A stretch of 15,933 nucleotides of DNA from an uncultured Bacillota bacterium. Lineage in GTDB: Bacteria > Bacillota_I > Bacilli_A > Erysipelotrichales > Erysipelotrichaceae. Under the pieces are notes generated by a model. It did not search any database and had not been told where the DNA came from. It saw nothing but the letters and a program-made list of their open reading frames with translations. The DNA lies in assembly GCA_949287785.1 (NCBI GenBank), contig CASEHR010000120.1, positions 1 through 15,933 of the forward strand, written 5' to 3'. The first letter of the stretch is position 1. Every line of letters begins with the position of its first letter. Position numbers and translations under genes: made by a program. This document shows positions 14,161 to 15,933 of the stretch, piece by piece.

Positions 14161-14604
14161 ATGAAGATCGTAATAGGAAATGACCATGCCGGTCCGGTAT
14201 TGAAAACAGCGATTAAGGAGCATTTAAAAGACCGAGGGATCGATGTATTGGACCTCGGTGTCAAAGTCGGTGAAAAGATCGACTATCCCAAGATCGCTGA
14301 AGCGGTAGCTTTAAAGGTCGCAAACAAGCAAGCAGATCTTGGTATAATCATCTGCGGTACAGGCATCGGTGTTTCGATCAGCGCCAATAAAGTCAAAGGC
14401 ATCAGAGCCGCTTGCGTATCGGAACCATACAGCGCAAAACTGTCAAGAGAGCACAATGATGCCAATATTCTGTGTTTCGGTGCACGTGTCGTCGGCGAAG
14501 AACTGGCCAAGATGATCGTCGATGAATTCATAGATGCGGAATTCTTAGGCGAACGTCATAAACGCCGGGTCCAGATGATCACTGATATTGAAAATAAAAG
14601 ATAG
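14161..14604 (+). CDS. rpiB: Ribose 5-phosphate isomerase B
   Basis: RpiB/LacAB-family sugar-phosphate isomerase that interconverts ribose 5-phosphate and ribulose 5-phosphate in the pentose phosphate pathway, in the cytoplasm. The 147-residue length is typical. Motifs: GNDHAG at 6-11, CGTGIGVSISANK at 65-77 with catalytic-base Cys65 and Thr67, and SREHNDANILCFGAR near 95-109 with His98. These favour RpiB over the LacA/LacB galactose 6-phosphate isomerase subunits, which lack this Cys; allose 6-phosphate isomerase activity cannot be excluded. It is a single gene with its own terminator, divergent from scpA. Confidence 0.93.
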   Translation: MKIVIGNDHAGPVLKTAIKEHLKDRGIDVLDLGVKVGEKIDYPKIAEAVALKVANKQADLGIIICGTGIGVSISANKVKGIRAACVSEPYSAKLSREHNDANILCFGARVVGEELAKMIVDEFIDAEFLGERHKRRVQMITDIENKR

Positions 14605-14623
14605 GCAATGAAGCGCCTGTTTC

Positions 14624-14669
14624 AGACTGTTGAAAGATTTTAACTTCTCTTTTGTCGACAGTCTTTTTA
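14624..14669 (+). terminator. Intrinsic terminator of rpiB
   Basis: AGACTGTTGA (14624-14633) pairs with TCGACAGTCT (14655-14664), with one U-G wobble, around a 21-base loop. It is followed by TTTTTATTT and sits 20 bases after the rpiB stop. Confidence 0.75.
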
Positions 14670-14730
14670 TTTCATTTTCAAGCCAAAAAGATATATGATC
14701 TTTTTTTCACCAGGTACCGCATATATTGTA

Positions 14731-14760
14731 AAAGACAGGCAAAATAATGCCTGCCTTTTT
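14731..14760. terminator. Terminator of leuS, bidirectional in form
   Basis: CAGGCA (14736-14741) pairs with TGCCTG (14748-14753) around a 6-base loop, with flanking A and T runs on both sides. On the minus strand it directly follows the leuS stop. On the plus strand it would back up the rpiB terminator. Confidence 0.82.
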
Positions 14761-15933
14761 TAAATGACGATGTTGATCATCTTTCCTTTGATCACAAAGT
14801 ATTTTTTGATCATTTCTCTGTCAGCGACAAATTTACGGATGTTGTCTTGAGCCAAGGCAGCATCCAGGATCTCTTCATCACTCATACCGGCTCGATCGAT
14901 AAATTTAGACCTTACTTTACCATTGACCTGAACGACGTATTCGATCTTATCCTGAACGAGCTTAGCTTCATCGTAGGTCGGCCATGGGCGATAGGTAAGA
15001 TCCGTCTTGCCTGTGAGCCTTTCATACATCTCATACCCGATAAACGGTGCGATACAAGAAAGCATCTGAACGAAATCGATCGCATATCCCCTGTACAATT
15101 TTTCTTCTTTATAAGCATCATTGATAAAGATCATCATCTGTGATATCGCTGTGTTGATATCGAGTGATGTGAAATCTTCAGTGACCTTTTTTACCAGGAA
15201 ATTATACGAATAATCCAGTTTATGATCGTTCTCATCGCTGAGCTTTTCCGGCATCTCACACATGATCCGCCATACACGGTCCAACCACTTCCTAGCCCCG
15301 ATGACACCTTGTGTACTCCATGGCTTATCGGCTCCTAACGGACCCATGAACATCTCGTATAATCGCAAGGTATCCGCACCATAATCTCTGACGATATCAT
15401 TCGGATTGACCGCATATTCAGGGTAACGTTTACCCATCTTGATCCCGTTCTCACCCAGGATCATACCCTGATGGACAAGTTTTTTAAACGGTTCTTTATA
15501 TGGGACCAGACCTTTATCGTACAGGTAATTGTTCCACATCCTTGAATACAGCAGATGACCGACTGCATGTTCCGGACCACCGATATAAAGATCGACCGGC
15601 AGCCAGTGCTCCATGAGCTCATAATCAGCGAATTCATGATCGTTATCAGGATCGATATACCTTAGGAAATACCAGGATGATCCGGCTGAACCCGGCATAG
15701 TGTTGGTCTCTCTTTGCCCTTTTTTGCCTTTATAAGTGACATTAACCCAATCGGTCGCTTTGGCCAGTGGCGAAGCGCCTGTTTTTGACGGACTGTAGTC
15801 ATCAAGTTCCGGCAGAACCAAAGGCAGATCTTCAGAATCCAAAATCCCGGTCGTACCGTCTTCGTAATGGATGACCGGTATCGGTTCACCCCAATACCGC
15901 TGCCTTGAAAAGATCCACTCGCGGATCCGATAA
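14760..15933 (-). CDS. leuS: Leucyl-tRNA synthetase, C-terminal part (runs off the right edge)
   Basis: Class I aminoacyl-tRNA synthetase charging tRNA-Leu. The frame is open to the right edge, giving 390 codons; the TTG at 15842 is internal. Visible parts, in order: FSRQRYWGEPIPVI at the edge, the SPLA... segment of the leucine-specific region, TNTMPGSAGSSWYFLRYIDP, then HLLYSRMWNNYL. The nucleotide-binding loop region reads KMGKRYPEYAVNPNDIV, where the canonical KMSKS is replaced by KMGKR with both lysines kept. DYGADTLRLYEMFMGPL, the anticodon-binding helical domain and the small C-terminal domain ending KGKMINIVI follow. The stop lies against a hairpin terminator. Identification is secure. 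Confidence 0.97.
   Translation of the reverse strand, partial: YRIREWIFSRQRYWGEPIPVIHYEDGTTGILDSEDLPLVLPELDDYSPSKTGASPLAKATDWVNVTYKGKKGQRETNTMPGSAGSSWYFLRYIDPDNDHEFADYELMEHWLPVDLYIGGPEHAVGHLLYSRMWNNYLYDKGLVPYKEPFKKLVHQGMILGENGIKMGKRYPEYAVNPNDIVRDYGADTLRLYEMFMGPLGADKPWSTQGVIGARKWLDRVWRIMCEMPEKLSDENDHKLDYSYNFLVKKVTEDFTSLDINTAISQMMIFINDAYKEEKLYRGYAIDFVQMLSCIAPFIGYEMYERLTGKTDLTYRPWPTYDEAKLVQDKIEYVVQVNGKVRSKFIDRAGMSDEEILDAALAQDNIRKFVADREMIKKYFVIKGKMINIVI

Noticed and set aside
15840..15842. Start of a separate 360-residue protein at this position
   Set aside because: The frame continues upstream with typical LeuS sequence (FSRQRYWGEP) to the window edge, so this TTG is an internal Leu codon.

Overview
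This 15.9 kb window is ordinary-looking chromosome of a low-to-moderate GC member of the Bacillota (Firmicutes). The evidence is the cdd-dgkA-ybeY cluster, neighbouring scpA-scpB, a DegV/FakB-type protein, a DUF1836 protein, and strong AGGAGG-type ribosome binding sites with AT-rich promoters. An Erysipelotrichia-like lineage is possible, but that is only a guess from overall character. I see no RNA genes, insertion sequences, phage genes or CRISPR arrays. No intergenic stretch exceeds about 210 bases.

Layout, left to right. A minus-strand block (1-2410) reads, in transcription order, a DUF368 polyprenyl-phosphate translocase (popT), a rubrerythrin, ybeY, dgkA and a cdd that runs off the left edge. 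The last four are packed with start/stop overlaps. A small stand-alone prepilin-peptidase domain gene (2463-2936, plus) diverges from popT. It converges on, and overlaps by 41 bp, a minus-strand operon made of an Mrp/NBP35 ATPase, an OmpR-type response regulator and a sensor histidine kinase (2896-5891). A degV/fakB-like gene (minus) and a DUF1836 regulator gene (plus) then share a compact divergent promoter region near 6948-7041. A two-gene ABC-2 exporter (ATPase then permease, minus) fills 7571-9861.

The right part is housekeeping. purA (plus) converges on a minus-strand scpA-scpB-purB operon across a shared bidirectional terminator, so both enzymes around adenylosuccinate sit tail to tail. 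rpiB (plus) diverges from scpA. The C-terminal 390 codons of leuS (minus) run in from the right edge and end at their own hairpin terminator.

How the genes relate: dgkA and popT both feed the undecaprenyl-phosphate pool, one by phosphorylation and one by transport. PurB and PurA bracket the adenylosuccinate steps of AMP synthesis. ScpA and ScpB are the condensin partners of SMC. I did not find a clearly undescribed multi-gene system. The observations most worth checking are a terminator hairpin inside a coding region, a strong excess of GATC, promoters set almost on top of ribosome binding sites, a palindrome between DUF1836 and degV, and altered conserved motifs in the DegV protein and in LeuS.
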